Positions 7,356 to 16,854 of a stretch of DNA of 64,000 bases are shown here, one piece after another. The DNA lies in NCBI RefSeq assembly GCF_017893965.1, contig NZ_CP054142.1, positions 1,054,001 to 1,118,000 on the forward strand. The letters are read 5' to 3'. Source of the DNA: Treponema parvum (GTDB lineage: Bacteria > Spirochaetota > Spirochaetia > Treponematales > Treponemataceae). The stretch's first letter is position 1, and each line of letters opens with the position of its first letter. Under the pieces are notes generated by a model. It was not told the DNA's origin, did not search any database, and saw only the letters and a program-made list of their open reading frames with translations. Made by a program: the position numbers and the translations under genes.

Positions 7356-8873
7356 ATGGATACTTTTTTTCAGGGGCTGCTTCAGGTTGCGAATATATCG
7401 ACATTGCTGTGGATGGCGTTCGGGTCGATCTTAGGCATAATACTCGGAGCGCTTCCCGGGCTGACGGCTACGATGGGCATAGCGCTGATTATGCCGATCA
7501 GTTTTCATTTGCCAAGCGCGACGGGAATAGGGCTTTTGCTTGCCGTATACTGCGGAGCGGTCAGCGGCGCTTCCATTCCTGCGATATTGTTAGGCATACC
7601 CGGAAACCCCAACGCCATAGCGACCGTCGAAGACGGCATCCTTATGACGAAAAAAGGCAAAGCGGATCAGGCTTTGGGCAGTGCGATTGTCGCATCGTTT
7701 ATAGGAGGGATGGGCAGTTTACTCTGCCTTGTTCTGTTTGCTCCTTTGATTGCACGCTTGACGCTTGCCTTCGGACCTGCGGAAAAGACAACTCTTGCCC
7801 TGGTCGGACTTGTAATAATCGCTTCCGTTTCGGCAAACAATGTTATGAAAGGTTTGCTCATGGGCGCGTTCGGTATGTCGCTCGCTTTTTTAGGAACGGA
7901 TCCTTTCAGCGGGCAATTGCGAATACCGTTTTCTTCGTATCTGGCTACGACCCCTTTGGCAAAGGGATTGGATTTGACTTCCACGCTCATAGGCCTGTAC
8001 GGAATCTCGCAGGTGTTTTTTGAAATGCACAGAATGAACCGCCCCGCGTCGAAAACCGAAAAAGTTAAAATCGATCATGTCTTTCCGCCTTTAAAAAAGA
8101 TAGGGCAGATGTGGAAAATAATTTTAAGCTCTACCGGCATCGGTACTGTTGTGGGGGCGATCCCCGGTACGGGAGCGTCGATCGCCGTCTTTTTGGCAAG
8201 AAATACGGCAAAGGATATTTGCGCATCGTCAAAAGGAAAACTCGAGCCGATCGGAAGCGGGTGTATCGAAGGCGTATTTGCGCCCGAAGTTGCGAACAAT
8301 GCGGTAACAGGGGGAGCTCTGATCCCGGCCCTTGCGTTGGGAATTCCGGGCGACGCCGCTACGGCTGTACTTATCGGCGCTTTGATGATAAAAGGGATAA
8401 CGCCCGGCTTTCAGTTGTTCCAGCAAAACATGGCTCTCGTATACGCAATCTTTGTGACCTTATTTATATCGAATATCTTTATGGCGGTCTTTCAGCTGGG
8501 AGGCATCCGACTGTATCCGAAAGTGCTGAACATTCCCCAACAGCTTTTGCTGCCGTTAGTGCTCATTTTGTCGTTTATCGGCTCCTATGCGATCGCCGGT
8601 CAAGCTACGGCTGTGGGCATTTACAATATGGGAATCGCGCTTGCGATGGGGTTGATCGGCTACGTATTGAAACGCAACGATTTTCCGATCGCGCCGATCG
8701 TGTTGGGGCTGATTTTAGGCGGCATGTTCGAGGAGAATTTCAGGCGCGCTGTAAAACTTGCAGGCGGAAACTATTTTACATTTTTTACAAAACCTATCTG
8801 TCTTCTGTTTATCGCCGGAGCTCTTTTTTCGATCATTTTTCCCATAATAACACGTAAGCGGAAAACGGCATGA
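7356..8873 (+). CDS. tctA: Tripartite tricarboxylate transporter large permease (TctA)
   Basis: A 505-residue polytopic permease. Family motifs are clear: GILGALPGLTATMGIALIMP-like sequence at ~25-45, YCGAVSGASIPAILLGIPGN at ~65-85, and the internal repeat GAIPGTGASIAVFLAR and ALALGIPGDAATAVLIGALM further on. The start at 7356 is chosen for the GAGGGGG ribosome site just upstream; an in-frame codon at 7284 lies inside tctB. The gene overlaps the next one by 4 bp, indicating translational coupling. Confidence 0.92.
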   Translation: MDTFFQGLLQVANISTLLWMAFGSILGIILGALPGLTATMGIALIMPISFHLPSATGIGLLLAVYCGAVSGASIPAILLGIPGNPNAIATVEDGILMTKKGKADQALGSAIVASFIGGMGSLLCLVLFAPLIARLTLAFGPAEKTTLALVGLVIIASVSANNVMKGLLMGAFGMSLAFLGTDPFSGQLRIPFSSYLATTPLAKGLDLTSTLIGLYGISQVFFEMHRMNRPASKTEKVKIDHVFPPLKKIGQMWKIILSSTGIGTVVGAIPGTGASIAVFLARNTAKDICASSKGKLEPIGSGCIEGVFAPEVANNAVTGGALIPALALGIPGDAATAVLIGALMIKGITPGFQLFQQNMALVYAIFVTLFISNIFMAVFQLGGIRLYPKVLNIPQQLLLPLVLILSFIGSYAIAGQATAVGIYNMGIALAMGLIGYVLKRNDFPIAPIVLGLILGGMFEENFRRAVKLAGGNYFTFFTKPICLLFIAGALFSIIFPIITRKRKTA

Positions 8874-9628
8874 AGCTGATTTTTCTCGGCAGTCAAGGAA
8901 GTCTGCAAAGCGCAAGTTCAGGAAATACGTCTTTGCTAGTAGACAGTGGAAAAATATTTGTTCTAATCGATACGAGCGGCTCTCCGGCGCAGCTGATTCG
9001 GCAGGCGGGATACGATCCTGTGGATCTCGATGCGGTGATTCTGACGCATGCGCATATCGATCATCTGTACGCTCTGCCTTCTTTAATTCATAATCTTTGG
9101 ATTTTAAAACGTTCGAAGCCTTTGCATATTATAGGAAGTGCGTCTGCTCTTGAGTGTGCAAAAGCGCTATGCGGCGTATTTTCTCTTTTTGAAAAAGAAA
9201 ATATGATTCCGATACGGTGGACGGTTTACGACGGAAAGCCCGTCGACCTAGATGAAACGCTTCGTATAGAGCTCTTTGATGTCGATCATTCTATTCAGAC
9301 TTGCGGCGTCCTCTTGACGGACGGCTTGTCGCGCTTTGCGTATTCGGCGGATACGCGCATGCTGAAAGAAGTTCCTCTACAGATGTACAATGCAGATCTG
9401 CTTGTTCACGAAGCGGGCGGCACCGCAGCCGATGAAGCTGCGCTCGAAAAGGCGGGGCACTCAAGCGCCCGTCAGGCTGCGAAGACTGCAAAAAAAGCGC
9501 AGGCAAAACGGCTGATACTCTGCCATCTGCCCCTGTCGCAGACGGTGCAAAACGATATGGCAGCGGAAGCGTCCGCCGTTTTCTCGAATACCTCTATTCC
9601 GGAGTTGTTTATCCCGTACGAGATATAG
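8870..9628 (+). CDS. Metallo-beta-lactamase-fold hydrolase, RNase Z-like
   Basis: A 252-residue cytoplasmic protein. The metal site HxHxDH is visible as THAHIDH at ~60-66, with VDHSIQTCG at ~137, YSADTRM at ~156 (metal Asp), and LCHLPLS at ~221 supplying the last His. This arrangement fits the RNase Z / cyclic phosphodiesterase branch of the fold. Start and previous stop overlap (ATGA), so it is translated with tctA. That coupling suggests it acts on the imported compound or a derivative, perhaps as a lactonase-type enzyme, but RNA or phosphodiester substrates remain possible. Confidence 0.75.
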   Translation: MKLIFLGSQGSLQSASSGNTSLLVDSGKIFVLIDTSGSPAQLIRQAGYDPVDLDAVILTHAHIDHLYALPSLIHNLWILKRSKPLHIIGSASALECAKALCGVFSLFEKENMIPIRWTVYDGKPVDLDETLRIELFDVDHSIQTCGVLLTDGLSRFAYSADTRMLKEVPLQMYNADLLVHEAGGTAADEAALEKAGHSSARQAAKTAKKAQAKRLILCHLPLSQTVQNDMAAEASAVFSNTSIPELFIPYEI

Positions 9629-10010
9629 GCAGGCGCATACAAAGCTCATGACACAGACAAGGCGGAATGCGAGGCAGCGACAACTGACTGCGGCAGGCAA
9701 CGCGCGGCACGGAAGCATGTGGGCTGCGGCGCAAAATAAAACACGTGTGCGCCGGACATCAATTCCTTGTACGGGATTTGCCCGAAACGAAGCGATTCAG
9801 CACGCAAAGACGACCGTCGGCGACGACCGTAGTATAGCCGAATATGAACGCGGCAGGAGAGTGATAGTCATAAAACTCGAGTCGGAATAATCCGAAAATC
9901 CTAACAATTGCGCATAACGGAAAAATGCATTATTATACTATTTAGTTCATATGTTCCCCTATCTCGGGATAATTATGAATTTTTATCCGGAAATACGGGG
10001 AGGGGATATA
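9629..10010. other. 382-bp gene-free stretch before the WecA-like gene
   Basis: I see no convincing gene. 9629-9850 is relatively GC-rich with a short tandem-like repeat of CGACGACCGT. Downstream are a small hairpin TCGGA-ATAA-TCCGA (about 9883-9896) that could end the tct transcript and a TATACT box at 9934-9939 that may serve the next operon. An 80-codon frame at 9648-9890 has no recognisable features. Confidence 0.4.
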
Positions 10011-11081
10011 ATGATCTTATTTTTTTTTATTTCTTTTTTTATTTCCGCCCTTCTCATACCTTTTATTATAAGATTTTCTCGAAAATACGGTTTTTATGAC
10101 AAGGTGAATTCGAGAAAAATTCACAGCGGGAATATTCCAAGGCTCGGCGGACTTGCCGTCGTTTTTTCTTTTATTGTGACCGAGATCATATTCGGCTTAT
10201 TTTACAGTACGCCTGTGGCCGATAGGATTTACAATGTTTCTTTGATTTTTGCAGGAATTCTTATTTTTTTTATGGGCTTGACGGATGATTTTCATCCACT
10301 GCGTGCAGGTATAAAGCTTATTATACAGTGCGTTGCCGCTCTTATAACTATCGTGTGCGGATACAGTTTTGACAGTATCTTAGGATTTTACGTTCCTCCG
10401 TTTATCGGAAACGTTTTTACATTCCTTTGGATCGTCTTTGTGATAAATTCGTATAATCTCATAGACGGACTTGACGGGCTTTGCGGCGGGCTTTCTTTTT
10501 TAACGCTTGGCGCTCTTTATATAATTTTTGCCCGTTCCGCGTCCTCCGCGGCGGCGCTTTGTCTTGTTCTGTGCGGTTCGATAGCGGGATTTTTACTGTA
10601 TAATAAGCCTCCTGCCAAAATATTTTTGGGCGACGGCGGAAGCCAATTTTTAGGTTTTTTCGTTGCCGTTTGCCCTCTGTTTTCATCGACCGTAAATTAC
10701 GAGTACAATAAGGTTCTCATCATGCTCACGCTCTGCGCCATTCCCATGACCGATACCCTTGCGGCCGTATGGCGGAGGACAAGAGAGCACCGTTCCGTTT
10801 TTTCTCCGGACATGGGCCATATTCATCACAAGCTTGTGAACATAGGCTTTACCAAACAGGCTGCGCTCCTTTTTTTGCTCAGCATGCAGGCTTTGATCTG
10901 TATTTCCGTAGGGCTTGCGATGTACTTGCAAGTATTCAATGGAACTATTCTTATTGTTGTAACTTATGCGTTTGTTCTGCTGTTTTTTTCCGTATTGCAT
11001 TACATTAACAGAGCCGTTAACAGGCAGAATAAGGGGACGCTTTTCGGAAAGCAATCAGGCGACGAGGATACCATAAAATAG
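10011..11081 (+). CDS. Undecaprenyl-phosphate sugar-1-phosphate transferase (WecA/TagO/MraY family)
   Basis: A 356-residue membrane enzyme with about 10 helices. It transfers a sugar-1-phosphate from a UDP-sugar to undecaprenyl phosphate, the first step of many surface glycans. Catalytic motifs are intact: LTDDFHPL (Asp-Asp at 92-93), NSYNLIDGLDGL (~146-157), FLGDGGSQFLGF and MGHIHHKLV, the histidine motif typical of the WecA/TagO branch rather than MraY. GGGGAGGGG lies just before the ATG at 10011, so that start is preferred to in-frame codons further upstream. It is first in a run of same-strand genes; the following permeases may or may not be functionally linked. Confidence 0.85.
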   Translation: MILFFFISFFISALLIPFIIRFSRKYGFYDKVNSRKIHSGNIPRLGGLAVVFSFIVTEIIFGLFYSTPVADRIYNVSLIFAGILIFFMGLTDDFHPLRAGIKLIIQCVAALITIVCGYSFDSILGFYVPPFIGNVFTFLWIVFVINSYNLIDGLDGLCGGLSFLTLGALYIIFARSASSAAALCLVLCGSIAGFLLYNKPPAKIFLGDGGSQFLGFFVAVCPLFSSTVNYEYNKVLIMLTLCAIPMTDTLAAVWRRTREHRSVFSPDMGHIHHKLVNIGFTKQAALLFLLSMQALICISVGLAMYLQVFNGTILIVVTYAFVLLFFSVLHYINRAVNRQNKGTLFGKQSGDEDTIK

Positions 11082-11093
11082 ATACAGCAGCCT

Positions 11094-12572
11094 ATGTTAT
11101 TTGAACTTGCAGTTAAAAATATTGTTTCACGTAAAAGCTCTTTTGTTATAATTTTATTTATAGCCATGTCCGTAGCGTTATTGGTCGTTATAAATTCCGT
11201 CTTTGACAGAACGGAACACGGTGTAGAAGAAGTTTTTATAAACAGTTTTACAGGGGATTTTATAATAAGACCTAAGTCGAAAATTCCTTTAAGCCTTTTC
11301 GGAGATGAAACCCCTGTGACGGGAACTCTTACAAAACTTGAAAATCTTGTTCCTTATGACGCCGTATGCGACGTGCTTTCTTCGAATCCTCATGTAAAGT
11401 CTTTTATTCCCCAAGTTTCGGGGCTTGCCGTTGCCGAAAACGGAGAAAAGCGCTTGTTCGTTTACCTTTTCGGCGTTGACGGCGCGGAATTCGCCAAGTA
11501 TATGCCGTCTCTTAGGATCGTCGACGGAAATCCGTATGTTTCGGGAAGCAAAGGAGCGATGCTTTTAAAAACGGCTGCGGCTTCTTTGGACGTGTCGGTC
11601 GGCGATATGATTCAATTTTCAGTAATTGACGGCCTTTCAGTCAGAATAAGGGCGGTTCCCGTAAGTGCGATTTATGATTATACGGTTTTGAACACGACGC
11701 TTGAGCGCTATATGCTGTTGGATCCTTCGACTTTTCGTTCTTTAACGGATATGGACGAGGTTGCATCCGATATTGAAATTGACGATTCCGCATCGGAAAT
11801 TCTTAAAAACGCTACAGAACTTGATTCATTATTTGACGGCGCAAATGATGTGGATGCCGTTATTCGTGAAGAGAGAGAGGGTGCCGCTGAAAACAGTCTT
11901 TCCGCCGACAGCCTTGAAGGCTCTCTTTCGGATAGAGCGGCGTTTAGCGCTAAGGCGGAATTTGAAGGAAACGGTTCAAAAAGCGGTTCATGGAATTTCA
12001 TTATAGTCAGGCTTGATTCAAGTAAAAATGCAGGAAAGGTTATAAGAGACGTCAACAGAATATTTCATAAAAACGGCTGGCCTGTCGAAGCCGTAGGTTG
12101 GCGCCATGCGGCCGGAAATTCCGCAATGTACTTGTACTGGATGCGCATTATCTTTAATATCGGCATTTTGATAATCCTTTCGTCGGGTTTTATTGTCGTC
12201 AACAACACTTTGGTGATAAATGTTTTGGACAGAATACGCGAAATAGGAACCATGCGTGCGGTAGGCGCTTCGGGAAAGTATGTTTCTTTGTTGTTTATGC
12301 TTGAAACTTTTATTATCACGTTTGTCGCCGGTATCTTGGGATGTTTGACCGGCAGTTTGGCATCTTTTCTGCTTACCCGTATTCACATTGCTTTTTCAAA
12401 TTCATTTTTAATTCAACTTTTCGGCGGGAACACCCTTGTTACTAAAATAACTTTTGCAAATTTAAGAAATTCTCTGGGAATGTCACTGATTCTTGGCGTT
12501 ATAGGCTGGATATATCCTGTGCGGACGGCGCTTTCTATAAGTCCAGTTCAGGCGATACAGGGAGCGCGGTGA
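11094..12572 (+). CDS. FtsX-family ABC transporter permease (LolC/E/MacB type), with acidic insert
   Basis: 492 residues. One membrane helix (~12-33) is followed by a large periplasmic domain (~35-345) and three C-terminal helices (~350-372, 396-420, 462-485), with the FtsX-domain phrase RIREIGTMRAVGA. This is the topology of lipoprotein-releasing and MacB-like permeases. The periplasmic domain has an acidic, low-complexity insert (~220-280) containing ELDSLFDGANDV (242-253). A very similar stretch occurs in the predicted barrel at 14782-16119. It overlaps the next permease by 4 bp. No strong ribosome site is visible. Cargo is unknown; lipoprotein or lipid is likely. Confidence 0.83.
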   Translation: MLFELAVKNIVSRKSSFVIILFIAMSVALLVVINSVFDRTEHGVEEVFINSFTGDFIIRPKSKIPLSLFGDETPVTGTLTKLENLVPYDAVCDVLSSNPHVKSFIPQVSGLAVAENGEKRLFVYLFGVDGAEFAKYMPSLRIVDGNPYVSGSKGAMLLKTAAASLDVSVGDMIQFSVIDGLSVRIRAVPVSAIYDYTVLNTTLERYMLLDPSTFRSLTDMDEVASDIEIDDSASEILKNATELDSLFDGANDVDAVIREEREGAAENSLSADSLEGSLSDRAAFSAKAEFEGNGSKSGSWNFIIVRLDSSKNAGKVIRDVNRIFHKNGWPVEAVGWRHAAGNSAMYLYWMRIIFNIGILIILSSGFIVVNNTLVINVLDRIREIGTMRAVGASGKYVSLLFMLETFIITFVAGILGCLTGSLASFLLTRIHIAFSNSFLIQLFGGNTLVTKITFANLRNSLGMSLILGVIGWIYPVRTALSISPVQAIQGAR

Positions 12573-13858
12573 TGTTTGCATTAAAACTCGGACTCAGATC
12601 CCTTCTTTTTAGAAAAAAACAGTATGTTTCGCTTTTTATCGTATGCTGCTTGGGCGTGGGAATTTCATTGTTCAGTATTTATGTTATGAACGGAATGCTT
12701 AAAGCGCTTTCCATGAAGGCGAGAATATATTACGGCGGGGATTTGCAGTTTATAGGCGGAAACGGAAATCTCTATTTTGACGATTATGATCCATTAATAG
12801 AAAAATTGAATACTGTCTTTCCCGAAAATGCAATAATTGCGCCGCGCTTTGATTTTGAAGCTTCTTATGCGGCTCTATATTTTGAGGGAATGGGTGTAAG
12901 ACAGAGAGTGATCAAGGGCGTGGATTTTACTAAAGAAAAAAAGCTTTTTACTTATTTTAATTATGTTTCAGGTTCGGTGGACGGTATGGCCGGTACCAAC
13001 GGAATTTTGCTTTCAAAACCCATTGCGGATATGCTCGGCGCTGATACGGGCGATTCAATAACGCTCATGCTGAAGATGCAAAATTCGTATACAAATACTG
13101 TGACGCTCATAGTAAAAGGGATATTCCGCGATTCGAGCCTGTTCGGCATGTATACTTCGTATATGGACTTTGACGTTCTTCGTTCCGCTTTCGGACTGCC
13201 TGAAAGCGCCGCCAATCGCATCGGTGTGTTTTTTCCTGATAAAGAACCGTCCGGCGCGGACATAGCCTACTATCAAGCGGAGTTGGAAAAAAAATTTCCT
13301 ATGTATCCTCTTGTAAACGATAAATATGTTTTTTACGAGGATCTTTTATCTGCAAGACTTCCGTTTCCTACTTACGCTCTGATCGCTATTTCCGCCAATC
13401 TTAAAGATCTCGGAGGGCTTATAGACGCTATGCGTGCGATCGCCGTCTTTATCATAGTTTCACTGGTTCTTATCATCGTGGCGGGCGTAAGCAGTTCATA
13501 CCGCGTTTTGGTTATGAAACGCTGCAATGAAATAGGAATTTATATGGCCATAGGAATGAAAAGGCGGGGAATAAGCTTTGTTCTGCTTTCCGAAGCGTTT
13601 GTGCTGCTGCTTTCAGGCTGTTTGGCTGGATTTTTACTTTCGATTGTTCTATCGTTAGGTCTTAGGGCATGGAATCTGTCATTTATACCCGCGTTTGACA
13701 TTTTTTTGACCGACGGAGTTATAGTGCCGAGTATAGATATGTTTTCTGTTTTTAAAGTGATTTTTTTTGTTATTGTAACGACGGCGTTTGCGGTTTTGTT
13801 TGCTACTCGTAAGGCCGTCTCTATGACACCCGTACAGGCTCTCGCCGTAACCGAATAG
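12569..13858 (+). CDS. FtsX-family ABC transporter permease, second subunit
   Basis: 429 residues with the same one-plus-three helix topology: a helix at ~19-40, a periplasmic domain to ~285, then helices near 290-312, 335-362 and 390-412. The cytoplasmic loop CNEIGIYMAIGMKRRG matches the FtsX pattern. It lacks the acidic insert of its partner. The 4-bp overlap indicates that the two permeases are made together, probably as a heterodimer. It precedes a LolA-like carrier, supporting a role in moving lipidated or hydrophobic cargo from the inner membrane. Confidence 0.83.
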   Translation: MMFALKLGLRSLLFRKKQYVSLFIVCCLGVGISLFSIYVMNGMLKALSMKARIYYGGDLQFIGGNGNLYFDDYDPLIEKLNTVFPENAIIAPRFDFEASYAALYFEGMGVRQRVIKGVDFTKEKKLFTYFNYVSGSVDGMAGTNGILLSKPIADMLGADTGDSITLMLKMQNSYTNTVTLIVKGIFRDSSLFGMYTSYMDFDVLRSAFGLPESAANRIGVFFPDKEPSGADIAYYQAELEKKFPMYPLVNDKYVFYEDLLSARLPFPTYALIAISANLKDLGGLIDAMRAIAVFIIVSLVLIIVAGVSSSYRVLVMKRCNEIGIYMAIGMKRRGISFVLLSEAFVLLLSGCLAGFLLSIVLSLGLRAWNLSFIPAFDIFLTDGVIVPSIDMFSVFKVIFFVIVTTAFAVLFATRKAVSMTPVQALAVTE

Positions 13859-13889
13859 GGTTATTTTAAAATTTCGATCGGAGTTATTT

Positions 13890-14702
13890 ATGGTTTTTAT
13901 GAACAAGAAAGTTTTTTTTATTTTAGCATGTGCCGTTTGCACAGCTTTTGTGTTTTCTCAGAGTATTTCAGTTCCGAAAGATCAATCCGATTCGCTTTTA
14001 AAAAAAGCCGAAGAAAATACAGCTTTTTTTGATACGGATTTTTCAGCTTTTTATACTATCGTTCGGGAAAAACCGGGCGAAGGCAAAAATCTCCTTGAAG
14101 CTAAAATGTACCGCCGCGACAGCGATTCTAAATGGACGGTTTTGATGACAGGACCTGCAAAAGAAAAGGGAAAAGGCTATCTTCAAGTGGAAGGCAATAT
14201 ATGGTTTTACGATCCCGCCGACCGACGCTTTACGTTTACAAATGCGCGGGACAAATTTCAAAATACAAATGCAAATACTTCCGATTTTATGCCGCAGCGT
14301 TATCATAAAGATTATTCAATTGAAAAATCCGAATACGTAACGCTTGGAAAATTTGAATGTGTCGTGTTTAATCTTAAAGCGAGGGTAGACGGTACTGATT
14401 ATCCTGAGCTTAAATTGTGGGTTACGAAAGACGACGGACTGGTCCGCAAAAAAGAAGACTACAGTTTGTCCGGCCAGCTTTTAAGAACGACCGCGATACC
14501 TTCTTATCAGATTATAAAATCCAACGGGAAAAATTATTTTGTTCCGGTAAACATGATTATCTTGGATAATTTGCGCGGAAAAAAAATAAATGAAAAAATG
14601 CAGTATGAGAGAACATTGGTAAGCATTTCCAACGCGACTTTTTCTAAAGTTGAAGATTTTGTATACACAAAGCCGTTTTTAGAGACGGCAGGTTCTCAGT
14701 GA
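13890..14702 (+). CDS. LolA-like outer membrane lipoprotein-sorting protein
   Basis: A 270-residue periplasmic protein. A signal peptide (to about residue 24, ending FVFSQ) is followed by a LolA-like half-barrel: KMYRRDSDSKWTVLMTGPAK, GNIWFYDPADRRFTF and LKLWVTKDDGLVRKKEDYS are typical strands of this family. GGAG lies 7 nt before the ATG at 13890. Its position between two FtsX permeases and a predicted outer-membrane barrel suggests a shuttle across the periplasm. A paralogue begins at 375 on the opposite strand. Confidence 0.8.
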   Translation: MVFMNKKVFFILACAVCTAFVFSQSISVPKDQSDSLLKKAEENTAFFDTDFSAFYTIVREKPGEGKNLLEAKMYRRDSDSKWTVLMTGPAKEKGKGYLQVEGNIWFYDPADRRFTFTNARDKFQNTNANTSDFMPQRYHKDYSIEKSEYVTLGKFECVVFNLKARVDGTDYPELKLWVTKDDGLVRKKEDYSLSGQLLRTTAIPSYQIIKSNGKNYFVPVNMIILDNLRGKKINEKMQYERTLVSISNATFSKVEDFVYTKPFLETAGSQ

Positions 14703-14781
14703 AATTATGCTTAACGCGCTTACGCGAATTTGCAGCTGTGTCGGTAAACCGCATATACGGCGGGACGGATCGGATAAAACA

Positions 14782-16119
14782 GTGAAAAAAAATATTTTTT
14801 TGTTTTCGATTTTCTTTACTATTTTTTTTCTCCGGTCGTCTGCTTATGCGGCTACAGAGGCTTCGTCCATTGCCGACAGTTCTACAGCCGATACGGTATC
14901 GGACGAACATACTGACTTCGATTCAGCGTTTGACGATCTTGATTCGATGTTTGAAGACGCAAACGATGTTTCCGGTGCCGTCGTGTCCGAAGAAGATAGC
15001 CGGAAGACGGAGTTAAATCAATTTGCTCTTCCATTGAATTTTTCAGGATACATGAAAGCCGAAGTCGGGCTTGGCTATGTGAATGAAAATAAAAAAAATG
15101 ATATGAGCGCGGGAGTCGATTTTTTAAATGATCTGTCATTTTCAGTGCGTCCCGACAACGCACTTTTTCTTAAAGCGACATTGCGTACGGAACTTCCCTA
15201 TGATCAATCGCCTTCACAGTGCAATTTCAGCCTTTACGAAATGTATTTCGATTATGTCCTCTTTAATAATATTTATGTGACGGCGGGTAAGAAAAACACC
15301 TTTTGGGGAGCTGTAAGACTTTTCAGCAACAGCGATAATTATGAAAACGACGAAGACGCTCTTTATACGAATATTTTAGCCGACAGCAGGGACGGAGCGT
15401 CTGCACAGATCCGCGTGCCCGTGGGGAATTGGCTGCTGAACGGATTTGCCTTGTATAAAGGGTCTTCTGATGACACAAGTTACAAAGATATGTCATTGGC
15501 GGCTTCTTTGGAGATGGTCTTCGGCCATACTTCGTTTACATTATTTGCGCGTAAATTCCCTTCACAAAATTCCCCGATAGTGCTTTCAGGTAAAGACAAG
15601 CATAAGGATTTTCTTACCGGCGTCGAAGCCAAACGCACTATACTCGGATTTGATATTTACGCTCAGCAGATTGTCTTTTTGGGCGATTATCCGCTTTTAA
15701 AGGATCTGGGAAAAAATGTTTTTTCAGGTCGGCAAATTCGGTCTTCTGATCTTTCAGGTTTTTCAAAAACAATTTTTACCGGCGGTATATACAGATTTTG
15801 GGATACGGCGGGCCCCGCGCTGGGATTTAACGTAGAATTTCAAGACGTTTACATACCAGAAAAACAGACTCATACGAGAAAGATCGCCTATTACGGCGGT
15901 ATTTCACGGCTTGGAAAAAGCAAAAATATGGCTCTCGGACTTTCAGGTAAGCATTTGTTTAAGCGAACTCAAGGCGAATTGGAGCCGGGCATCGCTATTT
16001 CCGGTATTTTTCCTCACGCAGTGTGGAAAAACGGCGTTAAGATCGAATACGGCGGAAAATATGACGATCCTCTGAAATTTACGGTAGGAACATCTATTTT
16101 GTTGCAATTGCATTATTGA
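14782..16119 (+). CDS. Predicted outer-membrane beta-barrel protein with acidic N-terminal region
   Basis: Not a family I can name. I prefer the GTG at 14782 (445 residues) because a proper signal peptide follows directly (VKKNIFLFSIFFTIFFLRSS, then AYA); an ATG at 14707 would add 25 residues before it. After the signal comes a Ser/Asp/Glu-rich segment with DLDSMFEDANDV, then from ~100 onward alternating polar and aromatic strands such as SGYMKAEVGLGYV, NIYVTAGKKNTFWGAVRLFS and the ending FTVGTSILLQLHY. A terminal aromatic residue is usual for outer-membrane barrels. The acidic motif recurs in the ABC permease at 11094-12572. It likely acts as the outer-membrane partner of this transport locus. 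Confidence 0.6.
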   Translation: MKKNIFLFSIFFTIFFLRSSAYAATEASSIADSSTADTVSDEHTDFDSAFDDLDSMFEDANDVSGAVVSEEDSRKTELNQFALPLNFSGYMKAEVGLGYVNENKKNDMSAGVDFLNDLSFSVRPDNALFLKATLRTELPYDQSPSQCNFSLYEMYFDYVLFNNIYVTAGKKNTFWGAVRLFSNSDNYENDEDALYTNILADSRDGASAQIRVPVGNWLLNGFALYKGSSDDTSYKDMSLAASLEMVFGHTSFTLFARKFPSQNSPIVLSGKDKHKDFLTGVEAKRTILGFDIYAQQIVFLGDYPLLKDLGKNVFSGRQIRSSDLSGFSKTIFTGGIYRFWDTAGPALGFNVEFQDVYIPEKQTHTRKIAYYGGISRLGKSKNMALGLSGKHLFKRTQGELEPGIAISGIFPHAVWKNGVKIEYGGKYDDPLKFTVGTSILLQLHY

Positions 16120-16126
16120 TTGTTTT

Positions 16127-16849
16127 CTATTGAATTTGCCCGTCTTTTATTCCAATTACGTGATCGGCCATAGAAACTATTTTTGCGTCGTGAGTCGAAA
16201 AGACAAAAGTAGTGCGGAGTTCTCTGTTCAGTTTTTTCATAAGCTCAAGGATTTGATCGCCGTTTTTCGAATCGAGATTTGCTGTAGGTTCGTCGGCCAA
16301 TATTATCGGCGCCTTTGTTGCAAGAGCGCGAGCGATCGCAACGCGCTGCCTTTGTCCGCCTGAAAGTTCCGCAGGTTTGTGTTTTTTCCAACCTGTGAGC
16401 CCTACGGTTTCTATCAAAAACTCTATCCATTCTTTAGTTTCGCGTTTGTTCATGCTCCGTTCTTCAGGAAGTTTGCCCAGTTTGAGCGGCAGTTCGATGT
16501 TTTCCCACACGTTCAAAACGGGAATGAGATTGAATGTCTGAAAAATAAAACCTATGTTTTGACGTCGGAGGTCGGTAAGGTTAGAATCCAGTTTTGCAGG
16601 TACATTGGTTAAATTCTGTAAGTCCGTATTCTTGTAAACATCGATTCCGTTGATCAAAAGCGTACCCGACGTGGGGGTATCGATGAGTCCTATTATATTG
16701 AGAAGCGTAGATTTGCCCGACCCCGAAGGCCCTGATATCGCGGCAAATTCGCCTTTTCGAATCGAAAACGAAGCTGCGTCGACGGCTTTTAATTTTATCC
16801 TTCCCATAGGATATATTTTGCATATTTCGTTAAGCTCGATTACGGACAT
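16127..16849 (-). CDS. ABC transporter ATP-binding protein (LolD/MacB type)
   Basis: A 240-residue ATPase with Walker [10 protein letters not shown] (~38-46), the LolD-type phrase [20 protein letters not shown], signature [15 protein letters not shown] (~147), Walker [13 protein letters not shown] and switch His in FVFSTHD. The start at 16849 gives the usual family length; in-frame extension to 17044 adds unrelated sequence. It converges with the permease/LolA/barrel operon, ending 8 bp from it, and is the obvious ATPase for those permeases. TATACT lies 6 nt before the ATG with no ribosome site, predicting a leaderless mRNA. Confidence 0.88.
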   Translation of the reverse strand: MSVIELNEICKIYPMGRIKLKAVDAASFSIRKGEFAAISGPSGSGKSTLLNIIGLIDTPTSGTLLINGIDVYKNTDLQNLTNVPAKLDSNLTDLRRQNIGFIFQTFNLIPVLNVWENIELPLKLGKLPEERSMNKRETKEWIEFLIETVGLTGWKKHKPAELSGGQRQRVAIARALATKAPIILADEPTANLDSKNGDQILELMKKLNRELRTTFVFSTHDAKIVSMADHVIGIKDGQIQ

Positions 16850-16854
16850 AAAAT

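Noticed and set aside
9648-9890. 80-codon plus-strand frame in a GC-rich gap
   Set aside because: No ribosome site, Arg/Thr-rich composition with no family resemblance, and an overlapping antisense frame of similar length.
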